Shown here: piece after piece, positions 7,100 to 14,692 of the stretch
Numbering within the stretch: the stretch's first letter is position 1
Layout of the letters: the number at the start of each line of letters is the position of its first letter
NCBI GenBank assembly: GCA_025936205.1
Contig: JAICTU010000094.1
Span: forward strand, 1-22,262
Direction of reading: 5' to 3'
Length of the DNA: 22,262 nt
Source: Polyangiaceae bacterium
Lineage (GTDB): Bacteria > Myxococcota > Polyangia > Polyangiales > Polyangiaceae
Translations under genes and position numbers: made by a program
The notes under the pieces: generated by a model
Seen by the model: only the letters and a program-made list of their open reading frames with translations
Database searches by the model: none
Told to the model about the DNA's origin: nothing

Positions 7100-8198
7100 A
7101 CTGCTGGATGTTGCGCAGGCCCCTGGCGCCCAGCGCGAGCAAGCGCTGCGGAGCAGAGAGCAGCTCCGAAACCGCTCGCGCGAAGCCGGGCACGTCACCC
7201 AGATCGAACAGCAGCGCGTTCTCCGTGGCGCGGACCAGCTCGACCACGGGGGGAATGGCGGCAGCGACCACCGGTTTGCCCATGGCCGTGGCCTCCAGCA
7301 GATAGTTGGGGCAGCCCTCGGAGCGCGAGGGCAAAACGAGCAAGTCGCAGGCTGCATAGAAGGACGGCATGTCGGAGACGAAGCCGAGCAAGCTCAGGTT
7401 GCGCGCTCCGGATTCGCGGGCGTGCTGCTCCAGCGCGGCGCGCTGGCTGCCCTCGCCCGCGATCAAGAAGTGCACGTCCGGATGCGCTGCGCACAGGCGC
7501 GCCGCGATGGCGATCACATCGCGAGGACGCTTCGATTCTGCCAGGCGCATGGCACAGCCCACCACCCATCGCGCTCCCTGCGGGCGATAGCGCGAGGCAT
7601 CTCCGGCGCCGGGATGAAAGGTCTCGAGCTGAACGCCGTTCGGCACCACCTCCACGGGCGCGGGGATCAAGGGGCTGAAGGTCGCTTTCACGGCCTCGCT
7701 GTTGCAAAGCAAGAGATCGGGCCTTTGAAAGCGCGTGAGACCCCACAGCGAGACCTGCTGCGCCACGTTCAGATACGTCCCGCCCGCGCGCCACACGATC
7801 GGAATTCCCGCGCGGCGAGCCACCAGGCTTCCCGTGATCCAGGCGAACGGCAGCGACGCCAGGATCAAATCGATCGAGTGTTCGGCGACCAGGCGTTCGA
7901 TCTCGGCGCGGGCATGCAGGCCGCAGTCCACGTAGCGCGCGGGCAAGGTCAGCCGGCCCAGCCCGCGCTGCTTGCGCCAGCCGCCGGGAAAATGGGGTGT
8001 CTCATGGATCAGGCCGACGCCGCATTCACGCAGCCAGTCCGCCACGATCTGCCCCGGCCCCACCAAGGGGAAGACCTCCACACCAAAACGCGGCAGCAGC
8101 ATGGTGGTGAGCGCGGCTTGCCGCTCCGCGCCGCCGAAGAGCGGGGCGGGCTGAAGATACAGGATGCGCACGGGCTTGCGGCTCACGGATCTCGCCAT
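6954..8198 (-). CDS. GT4-type glycosyltransferase
   Basis: Encodes 414 residues; ATG 8198 is preceded by AAGGAGAG, a strong ribosome site. Two Rossmann-like halves are visible: an N-terminal acceptor domain with the glycine loop LFGGAERQ (20-27), and a C-terminal nucleotide-sugar domain with ESKRPRDVI, LIAGEGSQ, LLGFVSD and the EX7E motif EGCPNYLLE (294-302) typical of retaining GT4 enzymes. It should be cytoplasmic or peripheral at the inner membrane, moving a sugar from a nucleotide donor to a lipid or glycan acceptor; donor and acceptor cannot be told. The fold ends near residue 385, and the last 30 or so residues, which overlap the convergent gene, look like an unselected tail. It diverges from the flippase-like gene with 23 bp between starts, so promoter elements of each probably lie inside the other gene. 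Confidence 0.9.
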   Translation of the reverse strand: MARSVSRKPVRILYLQPAPLFGGAERQAALTTMLLPRFGVEVFPLVGPGQIVADWLRECGVGLIHETPHFPGGWRKQRGLGRLTLPARYVDCGLHARAEIERLVAEHSIDLILASLPFAWITGSLVARRAGIPIVWRAGGTYLNVAQQVSLWGLTRFQRPDLLLCNSEAVKATFSPLIPAPVEVVPNGVQLETFHPGAGDASRYRPQGARWVVGCAMRLAESKRPRDVIAIAARLCAAHPDVHFLIAGEGSQRAALEQHARESGARNLSLLGFVSDMPSFYAACDLLVLPSRSEGCPNYLLEATAMGKPVVAAAIPPVVELVRATENALLFDLGDVPGFARAVSELLSAPQRLLALGARGLRNIQQFSAEASAARIAAIATALVAAHAAKPARWRAPDLQRLPSRPGPEKAVAE

Positions 8199-8221
8199 AC
8201 GTTCTCTCCTTCAGGTCTGAC

Positions 8222-9244
8222 ATGCGAATGCTGCTGCGCTCGTTGCCGCTGCTGATCGGGTTGCTGCTGCTCCCGTTGTTCGTCGCTCGCATCGGCCTGC
8301 CGTCGATCGTCGCGCAGCTGCGCCAGCTCGGGCCTGGGGCGCTGTGGATCTTGCTGCCCTACGCCGTCGGCACGGCGCTCTCGGCCGCGCCCTGGGCCTG
8401 GCTGCTCCCGCCGCCGCAGCGCCCGGGCTGGTGGCAGACGGTCGCCGGGCGTTTTGCTGCCTCCGGCGCGAACGCGCTGCTGCCGTTCTTCGGGCTCGCA
8501 GGTGAACCCTGCCGGCTGTTGTGGCTGGAGCGCTCCGCGCGCGCCGAGGGCCTGGCGGCGATCGCGATCGATCGCTTGCTCTACAACGCGGCCGGCGGAG
8601 TCCTGCTGCTGGCGGCCGCAGCCGCGGCGGAGACCACGCCTCTCGCCGGCCAATGGATCGGCGCCGGCATCGGCGCGGCCCTGCTGATCCTCGCGCTCAG
8701 CGCCTTCACCGTGCAGGCCATCACCCGCTGGCGCATCGGCGGCGCCGTACAGCGTGTGCTGCGCCGCATCCTGGGCCCGGCGCTGCGAGAGAGCGCGCTC
8801 GGCGAACAGGTCGATCAGGCTTTGCTGCAGCTGGCGCGGGAACGGCGGCGTGCCCTGCTGCCGGCGCAGCTCCTGCACTGCGTGGCGCGCGCCGTGATGT
8901 GCGTGGAGGTGTATCTGGTGCTGCGCAGCCTGCACGCGCCCGCGACGCTCGCTCACGTGTTGGTGTTGTCGAGCGTGCCCATCGCCACGTCCGTGTTCGC
9001 TTCGGCGATTCCGAGCCAGATCGGCGTGCAAGAGGGGGCGCAAGCGCTCGTGTGTGGAGCGCTGGGTCTGGACCCGGCGCTGGGCCTGGTGCTCGTGCTG
9101 TTGCAGCGAGCGAGGCAGCTGGCGTTCGTGCCGCTGACGCTGATCTTGCTGGGGGCGGCCCGCTCCTCCGGAGAGGCGGCGGCTCTCGAGGTCAACTCCG
9201 AGAGCCAACCGTGGCCTCCGAGGGCAGAGCAGAAGCCGCACTGA
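8222..9244 (+). CDS. LPG_synthase_TM (UPF0104) multispanning membrane protein
   Basis: Encodes 340 residues with about eight hydrophobic segments spread over the whole length. The segment PSQIGVQEGAQALVCGALG, followed by LGLVLVLLQRARQL, matches the signature of the lysylphosphatidylglycerol synthase membrane region (PF03706; the flippase half of MprF, also in AglD- and HpnL-like proteins). Relatives move or help to make modified lipids in the inner membrane. There is no C-terminal aminoacyl-transferase domain, so only the membrane half is present and a translocase role is the better guess. The start is ATG 8222; ATG 8228 is possible, and both have a weak ribosome site. It ends inside the convergent phosphatidyltransferase gene (53-bp overlap). 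The neighbours, a glycosyltransferase and two phospholipid-head-group enzymes, suggest its cargo is the lipid they build. Confidence 0.88.
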   Translation: MRMLLRSLPLLIGLLLLPLFVARIGLPSIVAQLRQLGPGALWILLPYAVGTALSAAPWAWLLPPPQRPGWWQTVAGRFAASGANALLPFFGLAGEPCRLLWLERSARAEGLAAIAIDRLLYNAAGGVLLLAAAAAAETTPLAGQWIGAGIGAALLILALSAFTVQAITRWRIGGAVQRVLRRILGPALRESALGEQVDQALLQLARERRRALLPAQLLHCVARAVMCVEVYLVLRSLHAPATLAHVLVLSSVPIATSVFASAIPSQIGVQEGAQALVCGALGLDPALGLVLVLLQRARQLAFVPLTLILLGAARSSGEAAALEVNSESQPWPPRAEQKPH

Positions 9245-10436
9245 ACACGAAGTCGCGCTGCAGCGGGTAGCTCCAGGTAGCGAACACCACGATGCGCGTG
9301 CACCACCAGGCGACCAGGAAGGGCGCGTTCAGGCTGAGCAGCAGCACCACTCCGCCGCTGTTCAGGCCCGCGGTTGCGGCCGAGACGCCGGCGTAACGCC
9401 AGAGTTGAGGCAACCAGTGCCCCGTCGCCTCGAACGCCCAGCCCCGGGCGAGCAGAAAGGAGATGCCGGCGCCCACCACGCAACCCAGCGCCGTGGCGAG
9501 ACCGGCGTGCACTTGCAGCACGTACGCGAGGCCGCTCGCGACGGCACAGTCGGTGAGCGTGGCGACAGCGCTGCCCAGCGCCAGGCGCGCGGGCTGCGCG
9601 AGCGGATGTTGCCCGAGCTGGTGCGCGGCGTGGCCGCCGAGCGCGCCGAGCAATCGGTACAAGCGCTGCAGGGCAGTGGCATGAGACGTGATGCCGAGCA
9701 CGACCATTGCGATGATCGCCAGGCGGTGGGGCGGATGTGGATCTCCCGGCGCGACCAGGACCTCGACGATCGGGCTGAGCGCCGTACCCACGCCGAGCAA
9801 CACCACGCGCTCGGGCCGCTGCATGAAGCCCACCTCTGCGAGCGAGACGCCCAGCGATTCGGCCCTGGCGCGCACGTAGGGCACGAGCAGAGAGCCGGTC
9901 AAGGCGAGCAGGCTCGCCACCAGCACCCAGCTGTGCCGGTAGTACCAGGCGAGCCCGACCAGCATCGCGCTCTCGACGTAGCGGTCGAGCACCGAGTCGA
10001 GCGCGGCTCCGCCGAGGGTGGTCTGTCCGGTGCTGCGGGCGACTCGACCATCGAGAAAATCGAGCACGCCGGCCAGCACGAACAACCAACCGCCCAGGGC
10101 AAAGCGCCCCGCCGCCACAGCCAGGCCCGCTCCCAGCGCGAACACCACCGATAACGACGTGATCACGTTCGGCGGAATCGCGGCATGAGCCAGCAGCGAG
10201 CACCACGGGCGCATCGTCCAGGCAAAGAAGTGACGCAATCGGTATGCTCCCAGGCCTGCCGCGCGCTGGGCGATCTCCTCGTCGAAGAACGGCTGGTTGC
10301 GCAGGCGCCGCAGACCATAGAGAATGCCGGCGACCCCGAAGTAGACCACCAAGAACAAGACCGGGCCGGCTGCGCTGATGATGCGCTCGATGCCCGTCAG
10401 CTGCCCCGCGAGCCAGTGGTTGGCATTCGTACTCAC
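9192..10436 (-). CDS. CDP-alcohol phosphatidyltransferase fused to a GtrA domain
   Basis: Encodes 414 residues from GTG 10436. This start is chosen because the GTG shares the bases GTGA with the stop of the upstream PAP2 gene and has GAGGAGA just upstream; a longer frame to 10625 would run inside that gene. The N-terminal half carries the full CDP-alcohol phosphotransferase signature: DFLDGRVAR (126-134), eight residues, then G143, D147 and D151. Such enzymes move a phosphatidyl group from CDP-diacylglycerol (or a related CDP-lipid) to an alcohol such as inositol, inositol phosphate or glycerol phosphate. Residues about 287-398 form a four-helix GtrA-like domain (PF04138), including SFLLARGWAF, of a family linked to moving polyprenyl-phosphate sugars across the membrane. 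The fusion suggests coupled lipid head-group synthesis and translocation; the alcohol substrate is unknown. The 3' end overlaps the flippase-like gene by 53 bp. Confidence 0.9.
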   Translation of the reverse strand: MSTNANHWLAGQLTGIERIISAAGPVLFLVVYFGVAGILYGLRRLRNQPFFDEEIAQRAAGLGAYRLRHFFAWTMRPWCSLLAHAAIPPNVITSLSVVFALGAGLAVAAGRFALGGWLFVLAGVLDFLDGRVARSTGQTTLGGAALDSVLDRYVESAMLVGLAWYYRHSWVLVASLLALTGSLLVPYVRARAESLGVSLAEVGFMQRPERVVLLGVGTALSPIVEVLVAPGDPHPPHRLAIIAMVVLGITSHATALQRLYRLLGALGGHAAHQLGQHPLAQPARLALGSAVATLTDCAVASGLAYVLQVHAGLATALGCVVGAGISFLLARGWAFEATGHWLPQLWRYAGVSAATAGLNSGGVVLLLSLNAPFLVAWWCTRIVVFATWSYPLQRDFVFSAASALPSEATVGSRS

Positions 10437-11296
10437 CAGGGTTCTCCTCGATCTTGGAGCCAGCGTACCGTGCGGATGCCAGCCGCAACGGTGATCGCTA
10501 GCAACATTCCTGCCAGCACATCGAGGATGTAGTGATGACGGAGATAGACCGCAGAAAAGGCCATGCTCGACGCAAATAGGGCTGCTGCGATCCTTGGCCA
10601 GCGGCCGAGCGGGGCGACGGCCCAAACCACGAGCGTCGAATACGCGACATGCAGGGAGGGCATGGCACCAAAGACATCGGCGCTCTTGGCGTAGAAGCTA
10701 CCCGCCAGAGGCAAGCCGACCAGCGCGTCGAAGCGAGCGAGCCCTGCGGCGCTGGAGGCCACGTCCGGGGCGCTGGATCCAAATGCAAACGTATCCGCGT
10801 ACCAGGGGGGTGCCGCCGGATATGCGATCCAGATCAGCCAGCCCAGCAGGTTGACGATCAGGAAGCCGAGCGAGAGCTCCCAGGCCCGCGAGCGCCGGCG
10901 TACGGAGAGCAGCGCCGTGGCAGCCAAGATCTCGATCAGAAACAGCAAGTAGGTGGCGCCGCACCACAGATCGAGCAGCGCGTGAGGATGCTGGGCGACC
11001 ACTTTTGAAAGGGCCTGAAAGCCCGTAGCCGTGGGCACCGAGAAGAAGCGCTGCTCGAGCGCCAGCAAATCTCGGACATGCACCGGGCCGTGCTGTCGGA
11101 AAACGCCGCGCAACAGCTCGTACAGCGCGCCCGTCACCGCAAAAGGCAGCAGTGGTGCGAGCGCGGACAGCACCGCCACGACTCGCCGCGACAGTGTGCG
11201 CTCACCCGGTGCCAGGACAGCAAGCTCGGACAGTTCCGAGCTACCATCGGCACGCGACACGGGCGCCGCGGACAGCGAGAGTTCAATTCGCCTCAT
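10433..11296 (-). CDS. PAP2-superfamily membrane enzyme, AUR1/inositol-phosphotransferase-like
   Basis: Encodes 287 residues from ATG 11296; the frame is open to a TTG at 11380, but the extra residues look non-coding and neither start has a clear ribosome site. About six membrane helices are visible. The active-site motifs GAMPSLHVAYS (His216) and YLRHHYILDVLAG (His255 and Asp259, spaced HxxxD) match the AUR1/PAP2_3 branch more than soluble-type PAP2 phosphatases. Known AUR1-type enzymes transfer phosphoinositol from phosphatidylinositol to ceramide; other PAP2 members dephosphorylate lipid phosphates such as phosphatidylinositol phosphate or undecaprenyl diphosphate. The stop overlaps the next gene's GTG by four bases, so the two are almost surely co-translated, which favours a two-step head-group pathway. 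Upstream on the same strand lie the decayed quinoprotein accessory genes. Confidence 0.85.
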   Translation of the reverse strand: MRRIELSLSAAPVSRADGSSELSELAVLAPGERTLSRRVVAVLSALAPLLPFAVTGALYELLRGVFRQHGPVHVRDLLALEQRFFSVPTATGFQALSKVVAQHPHALLDLWCGATYLLFLIEILAATALLSVRRRSRAWELSLGFLIVNLLGWLIWIAYPAAPPWYADTFAFGSSAPDVASSAAGLARFDALVGLPLAGSFYAKSADVFGAMPSLHVAYSTLVVWAVAPLGRWPRIAAALFASSMAFSAVYLRHHYILDVLAGMLLAITVAAGIRTVRWLQDRGEPW

Positions 11297-11409
11297 CGTG
11301 ATGGTGCGGTTGTATCGAGCGCTGCTGGAAACGCGCGCGCCGCCTGGAAGAGAGCTGGGTCCGGCTCTGGCTATCGGCAAGCCCGGTAGAAGCGGCGATC
11401 AGAACTTCA

Positions 11410-12103
11410 TTACAAGAGCGGAAAGTGGAAACGCTCGAGCAACGCATGTACCTCCGCGTGGCGACGCGTGAGCGCCGTGTTCAGCTCGTCGAGCAGGGCT
11501 CGATCGTCGCTGCGCACCGCCAGGGAGATCTCGAATGTGAACGGCATACCCGCCGGTGCTTCTCCGGATGGCACTGGCACCACGCGCAGCGGTGGCGTGC
11601 CGCGTCGGGCGAAATAGCCGCCGAGCGGCCCCAGGCGATGCAACGTCGATCTCGTCTCGCGCGACGGCACGGATCAGGTCGGCTGAGGGACTGTCCAACC
11701 GCCGGAGCTCCGGCGCGTCGAGCGAATGGATCGCGGGCGTGGAGGGCCTGGAAATGAAGACGTAGCCGGAGCGATACACGGGTTGTGTCGTGAGCACACG
11801 CTCGAAGCCGGTGGGCAAGCCCATGACCACGTCACAGAGGTGCGCGCGCAAGGTGCGCTTCGAGAAGCCGCGATGCTGGGGCCACCAAACATAAGAGAGC
11901 TCGGCCCGGAGCTCACGCGCGATCAAGCTCGCCAGCTGGTTTTCGAAACCTTGGCGCTTGTCATTGGAGAAGGGCAGGTTATTTGGATCGGCACACACAC
12001 GCAGCTCGCGCCGCGGCGGCTGGGCGGCACGCACGGGGGCGCCGGGGGCGAGTGCCAGAGCCAGCGCGAGCAGCGCGGGCGCCAATGGATGATGGGATCT
12101 CAT
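11410..12103 (-). pseudogene. Broken MxaJ/XoxJ-like quinoprotein-associated binding protein
   Basis: ATG 12103, with GGAG nine bases upstream, starts an intact signal peptide and the family blocks ELRVCADPNNLPFSN, GFENQLASLIA, YVWWPQHRGF and LCDVVMGLPTGFERVLTT. These are typical of the periplasmic substrate-binding-like proteins (MxaJ/XoxJ, TIGR03871 group) that accompany PQQ-dependent alcohol dehydrogenases. After LDAPELRRLDSP (about 11681-11697) the text jumps straight to SADLIRAVARDEIDV, so some 40 residues that relatives carry seem deleted. Near 11627-11641 the frame shifts, and the C-terminal part continues in another frame: LGPLGGYFARRGTPP, then PFTFEISLAVR and HALLERFHFPLL, ending at 11410. 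Read without the shift, translation goes to nonsense and ends at 11399. Both lesions make a working protein very unlikely. The deletion size is judged from memory of the family. Confidence 0.85.
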
Positions 12104-12128
12104 GCCAAATCTCCGGAAGCGTCAGCAC

Positions 12129-12317
12129 TCAGAAGTGGGAACTCTCGATGCTGACCTGCGTGCGCAGATCACCTGCGCGCGCGAAGTGCAGGGTGAGCGG
12201 CGCCACGGACGCGCCCGCTGCGAGCGACACGCCCTCGAGCATCAGATGGCGCCCGCCGGGCTGGAGCACGAGGCTCGAGCCAGCTGGGATCGGCAGGCCC
12301 GCGGGCACCTCTCTCAT
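12129..12317 (-). pseudogene. C-terminal remnant of a PCu(A)C copper chaperone
   Basis: The frame MREVPAGLPIPAG, then LVLQPGGRHLMLEGV and VAPLTLHFARAGDL, ending at TGA 12129-12131, matches the second half of the PCu(A)C copper-chaperone domain (PF04314). In intact proteins this domain is about 110 residues and follows a signal peptide. The first half, with the N-terminal metal-binding His/Met region, is missing. Upstream in the same frame (about 12320-12540) the sequence loses codon bias and family likeness, so the junction is near 12312-12325. Intact members carry copper in the periplasm for oxidase or dehydrogenase assembly. The MxaJ-like pseudogene starts 25 bp further on. Confidence 0.75.
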
Positions 12318-12448
12318 GCCAACGACTGCGGTACCATCTGCCGGATCCAGCCCATGCGATGGGCCGCCATGCGCATCACAGTCATGCACGCGGCCGCGAG
12401 ACCGCCCGCAATTGCACCGTGAACCAACAAGCTCGAATGTCGCCGCAT
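12314..12448 (-). CDS. 44-residue ORF with one membrane helix; probably a truncated gene
   Basis: ATG 12448 to TGA 12314-12316 reads MRRHSSLLVHGAIAGG and continues to RMGWIRQMVPQSLA, with good third-position G/C bias and one hydrophobic stretch. Its stop shares the bases ATGA with the first Met of the PCu(A)C remnant. The bias switches from this frame to the chaperone frame at that point, so I read it as the 5' piece of some other membrane protein fused by deletion to the chaperone's 3' piece. A genuine tiny membrane protein is the alternative. There is no clear ribosome site and I do not recognise the family. Confidence 0.3.
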   Translation of the reverse strand: MRRHSSLLVHGAIAGGLAAACMTVMRMAAHRMGWIRQMVPQSLA

Positions 12449-12560
12449 CGGCATCAGCGTTCGTCTTGCCAGCCCAGCTCGCAAGCGCAGCTCGACGGCT
12501 CGTGCAAGAGCGGTATTGCGAAACTGTCAGGGCCCCCAACGGGCGTGGCGTTTTTGCGCG

Positions 12561-13648
12561 TCAGAGCTGGGCGATCGCTCCGTCGTGTACTCGTACGGTG
12601 GCCAGCCCCCAGGGCTGCTTACCAACCGCGATCCGTTCCAGCACGTGGCGCGACTCCGTGTCGATCACGCTGATATCGCCCGACGGACCGTTGGCCGTGT
12701 AGAGCTTGCTGCCATCCGGCGAGAGCACGACTCCTCACGGGCGAGCGCCGACCGACGGAATGCGCTCCAACAGCCGCAGCGCCAGGCTATCCAGCACCGC
12801 GACCTCCCCCGCTCGCCCGAGCGTGACGTAGAGCTTGTTGCGAGAGCCGTCGAGCGCGAGGCCCATGGGCAGCGGCTTCGGGCTGCCTTCGATCTCGATC
12901 GAGGCGAGGGCCCGGTGCTCGCGCGCGTCGATCACGTCCACGCGCCCCGAAAGCTCGCAGCTCACGAAAGCGCGCGCTCCGTCGGGAGTGAAGACCACGT
13001 TGCGCGGGCGCTGCCCGGTAGGGATGCGCGCAATCACGGAGCGCGAACCCACATCGATCACATCGATGCGTTGACTGGCTTCGCTCGTCACGTACACAAA
13101 GCGCCCGTCCGGGCTGAAGCGAACGCCTTCTGGCTCCAGCCCGACCGCGATGCGCGCGAGCAGCGCACCCGTCTCGGCATCGATCAGGCTGGCCTGGAGC
13201 CGAGTCCTCGTTGGCCACCACCAAGGTGCGACCGTCGGGGGAAGCGTCCACCGTCTCCGGGTCGTTCCCGCTCGAGAACCTGCCGACCATGCTCTGGCGC
13301 TCGAGGTCCAGCACGCCGATACCGTCCTGGCTGCGATCCGGCGGCGGCAGCTGGCTTTCGTCCACGTTCGGACCGCCGCGCGGCGAGCCGCTCAGCGCGA
13401 CAAACAGACGCTTGCCGTCGCGGCTGACGTGGAGGCCACGCGGACGCTTGCCGATCGGCAGCGTCCGCAAAACTGCTCCGGAGGCCACGTCCAGCAGGCT
13501 CAGATCATCGGAGCCCTCGTTGCTGACGAGCACGAGCAATTGCTTGGCGTCGGGCGGTCCTGGCGCGGCCAGCTCGGCCGGAGCGTGCGGGGTGCGGGCC
13601 GCGCAACAGAGAGCCCAGGAGCACCAGCTTGCACCGTGAAACTTGCAT
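12561..13648 (-). pseudogene. Broken YVTN/PQQ-associated beta-propeller protein
   Basis: The coding text is a repeat of propeller blades: LLVLVSNEGSDDLSLLDV, LPIGKRPRGLHVSRDGKRLF, NDPETVDASPDGRTLVVANE, YVTSEASQRIDVIDV, and a last blade ending in AIAQL and TGA at 12561-12563. This matches YVTN-repeat propellers, including those that accompany PQQ-dependent dehydrogenases (TIGR03866 group). Lesions: (1) a frameshift near 13190-13203, after VVANEDS, beyond which the text resumes in another frame as LIDAETGALLARIAVG; (2) an in-frame TGA at 12735-12737 where the repeat pattern R-P-W-G-V calls for Trp; (3) a probable frameshift near 13595-13625, since the best start (ATG 13648, MQVSRCKLVLLGSL) is a signal peptide in a different frame from CAARTPHAPAEL. 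Lesions 1 and 2 are firm; lesion 3 depends on the start choice. Confidence 0.85.
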
Positions 13649-13753
13649 GGCGCCACGGTCCATCGGCAGCGCTGGACCCGGCAAGCTCGCGCAGGCTCAA
13701 AGAGCACGATGGCATACCATCTTTGCAATACGCGGCATGGCCGTTCGCCTCGC

Positions 13754-14692
13754 TCAGGAGGCGAGCACGCCGCGCCGGGCTGAGCCATTGGCTGCCAGTG
13801 CCGGCTGCGCCGCGCGCGAAGAGGGAGGGGCTGCCAGTGCTTCCGCGGGAATTCCCGCAGAGCGGGCGGCGCAGCGCTCGAACTCCGCCACGTCGTGGCT
13901 GCAGAAAAGCTCCACCTCGTCGCCATGAAGGCGTCGCAGCCTGCGCAGGCGGGCCTGGTTGTCGAGGCGTGCTTTTCGGTCCTTCTCCAGCATGAACTGA
14001 TAGAAGCGCAGACCGGGGGTGCACCACGGGTGCTCGAGATCCAGCTCGGCGTGGAAGAAGTACGCATCGCCGGCGAGCAGTTTCCAGCCGGAGCTCGACT
14101 GCACGGCGACGCCGCAGTGCCCGTGGGTATGCCCAATCAGCGGCACGAGCAAGATCTCCGGCGGCACACCCCGGAGTGGATTCACGTGTTCGAAGCCGAA
14201 CCAGTTGCTGCCATCGACCGCGGTGTAGACCTGCCAGTTGCCGCGCGTGGACCATTGCTGTGGCCGAAAGCGTTGGCGATCGAGCCAGGTGCGCTGCGCG
14301 AAGGCCTGCTCGCGCTCGCGCGCGAGCAGGTGCACGCGCGCCTCTGGAAAGTCATCGAGCCCGCCGGCGTGATCGAAGTCGAGATGCGTGAGGATGATGT
14401 GTCGGACATCGCGCGGATGGAATCCCAGCCGTTCGATCTGGCGAATGGCCGTCATTTCTTCACGAAATTCCGGCTTCACCATGGCCAGAAAGAAGCTGCT
14501 CAGGCGGCTGCGCGGATCGGCGACATCGCGCAGGCCGAAGCCGGTGTCGATCAGGACCAACTCCGACCCGGTCTCCACGAGCACGCAGTGGCAGGTCAGC
14601 TCGCCACGCGTCCACACGCTCGGCGTCCGATTGTCCATCCACTTGCCGCCCATCGGGCAAGTGGAGATGCAGTTCAGGTGGTGAAGTTTCAT
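13754..14692 (-). CDS. Metallo-beta-lactamase-fold hydrolase (lactonase-like)
   Basis: Encodes 312 residues from ATG 14692, chosen for the GAGAGGG just upstream and the family-like first residues MKLHHLNC; the frame is open further, to 14806, without support. The zinc motif HxDxDH is THLDFDHAGG (His103, Asp105, Asp107, His108), followed by GHTHGHCG (His188) and GDAYFFH, with a late SHD. This is the layout of the lactonase branch (AiiA-like) of the fold, which opens lactones such as N-acyl-homoserine lactones with two zinc ions. The true substrate is unknown. The last 35 residues are Ala-rich and look like an unselected tail. It lacks a signal peptide and should be cytoplasmic. Its ATG overlaps the stop of a small Cys-rich ORF (ATGA). 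The broken propeller gene lies 105 bp downstream on the same strand, so it may once have shared that transcript. Confidence 0.88.
   Translation of the reverse strand: MKLHHLNCISTCPMGGKWMDNRTPSVWTRGELTCHCVLVETGSELVLIDTGFGLRDVADPRSRLSSFFLAMVKPEFREEMTAIRQIERLGFHPRDVRHIILTHLDFDHAGGLDDFPEARVHLLAREREQAFAQRTWLDRQRFRPQQWSTRGNWQVYTAVDGSNWFGFEHVNPLRGVPPEILLVPLIGHTHGHCGVAVQSSSGWKLLAGDAYFFHAELDLEHPWCTPGLRFYQFMLEKDRKARLDNQARLRRLRRLHGDEVELFCSHDVAEFERCAARSAGIPAEALAAPPSSRAAQPALAANGSARRGVLAS

Noticed and set aside
7038..8255. 405-codon plus-strand frame across the glycosyltransferase gene
   Set aside because: Antisense to a gene with GT4 motifs and a strong ribosome site; composition is Arg/Gln/Gly-rich and without family likeness.
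8183..9241. 352-codon minus-strand frame across the flippase-like gene
   Set aside because: Gln/Arg-rich low-complexity text typical of the antisense of a Leu/Ala-rich membrane protein.
8953..10488. 511-codon minus-strand frame across the phosphatidyltransferase gene
   Set aside because: Same strand but a different frame; it lacks the CDP-alcohol motif and GtrA helices, and is Arg/Ala-rich noise.
10437..10625. N-terminal extension of the phosphatidyltransferase to 10625
   Set aside because: It would overlap the PAP2 gene by 190 bp, the extra residues look random, and the GTG at 10436 with GAGGAGA upstream explains the start.
11297..11380. Longer PAP2 protein starting at TTG 11380
   Set aside because: The extra 28 residues have poor codon bias and no ribosome site; ATG 11296 is simpler, though the start remains uncertain.
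12516..13427. 303-codon plus-strand frame over the broken propeller
   Set aside because: His/Arg-rich antisense text; the minus strand carries repeated propeller blades.
13754..14692. Assignment of the metallo-hydrolase as a PQQ-relay zinc metallohydrolase
   Set aside because: It lies next to the quinoprotein remnants, but its motifs (THLDFDHAGG, GHTHGHCG) and start (MKLHHLNC) fit the lactonase-like branch, and it has no export signal.
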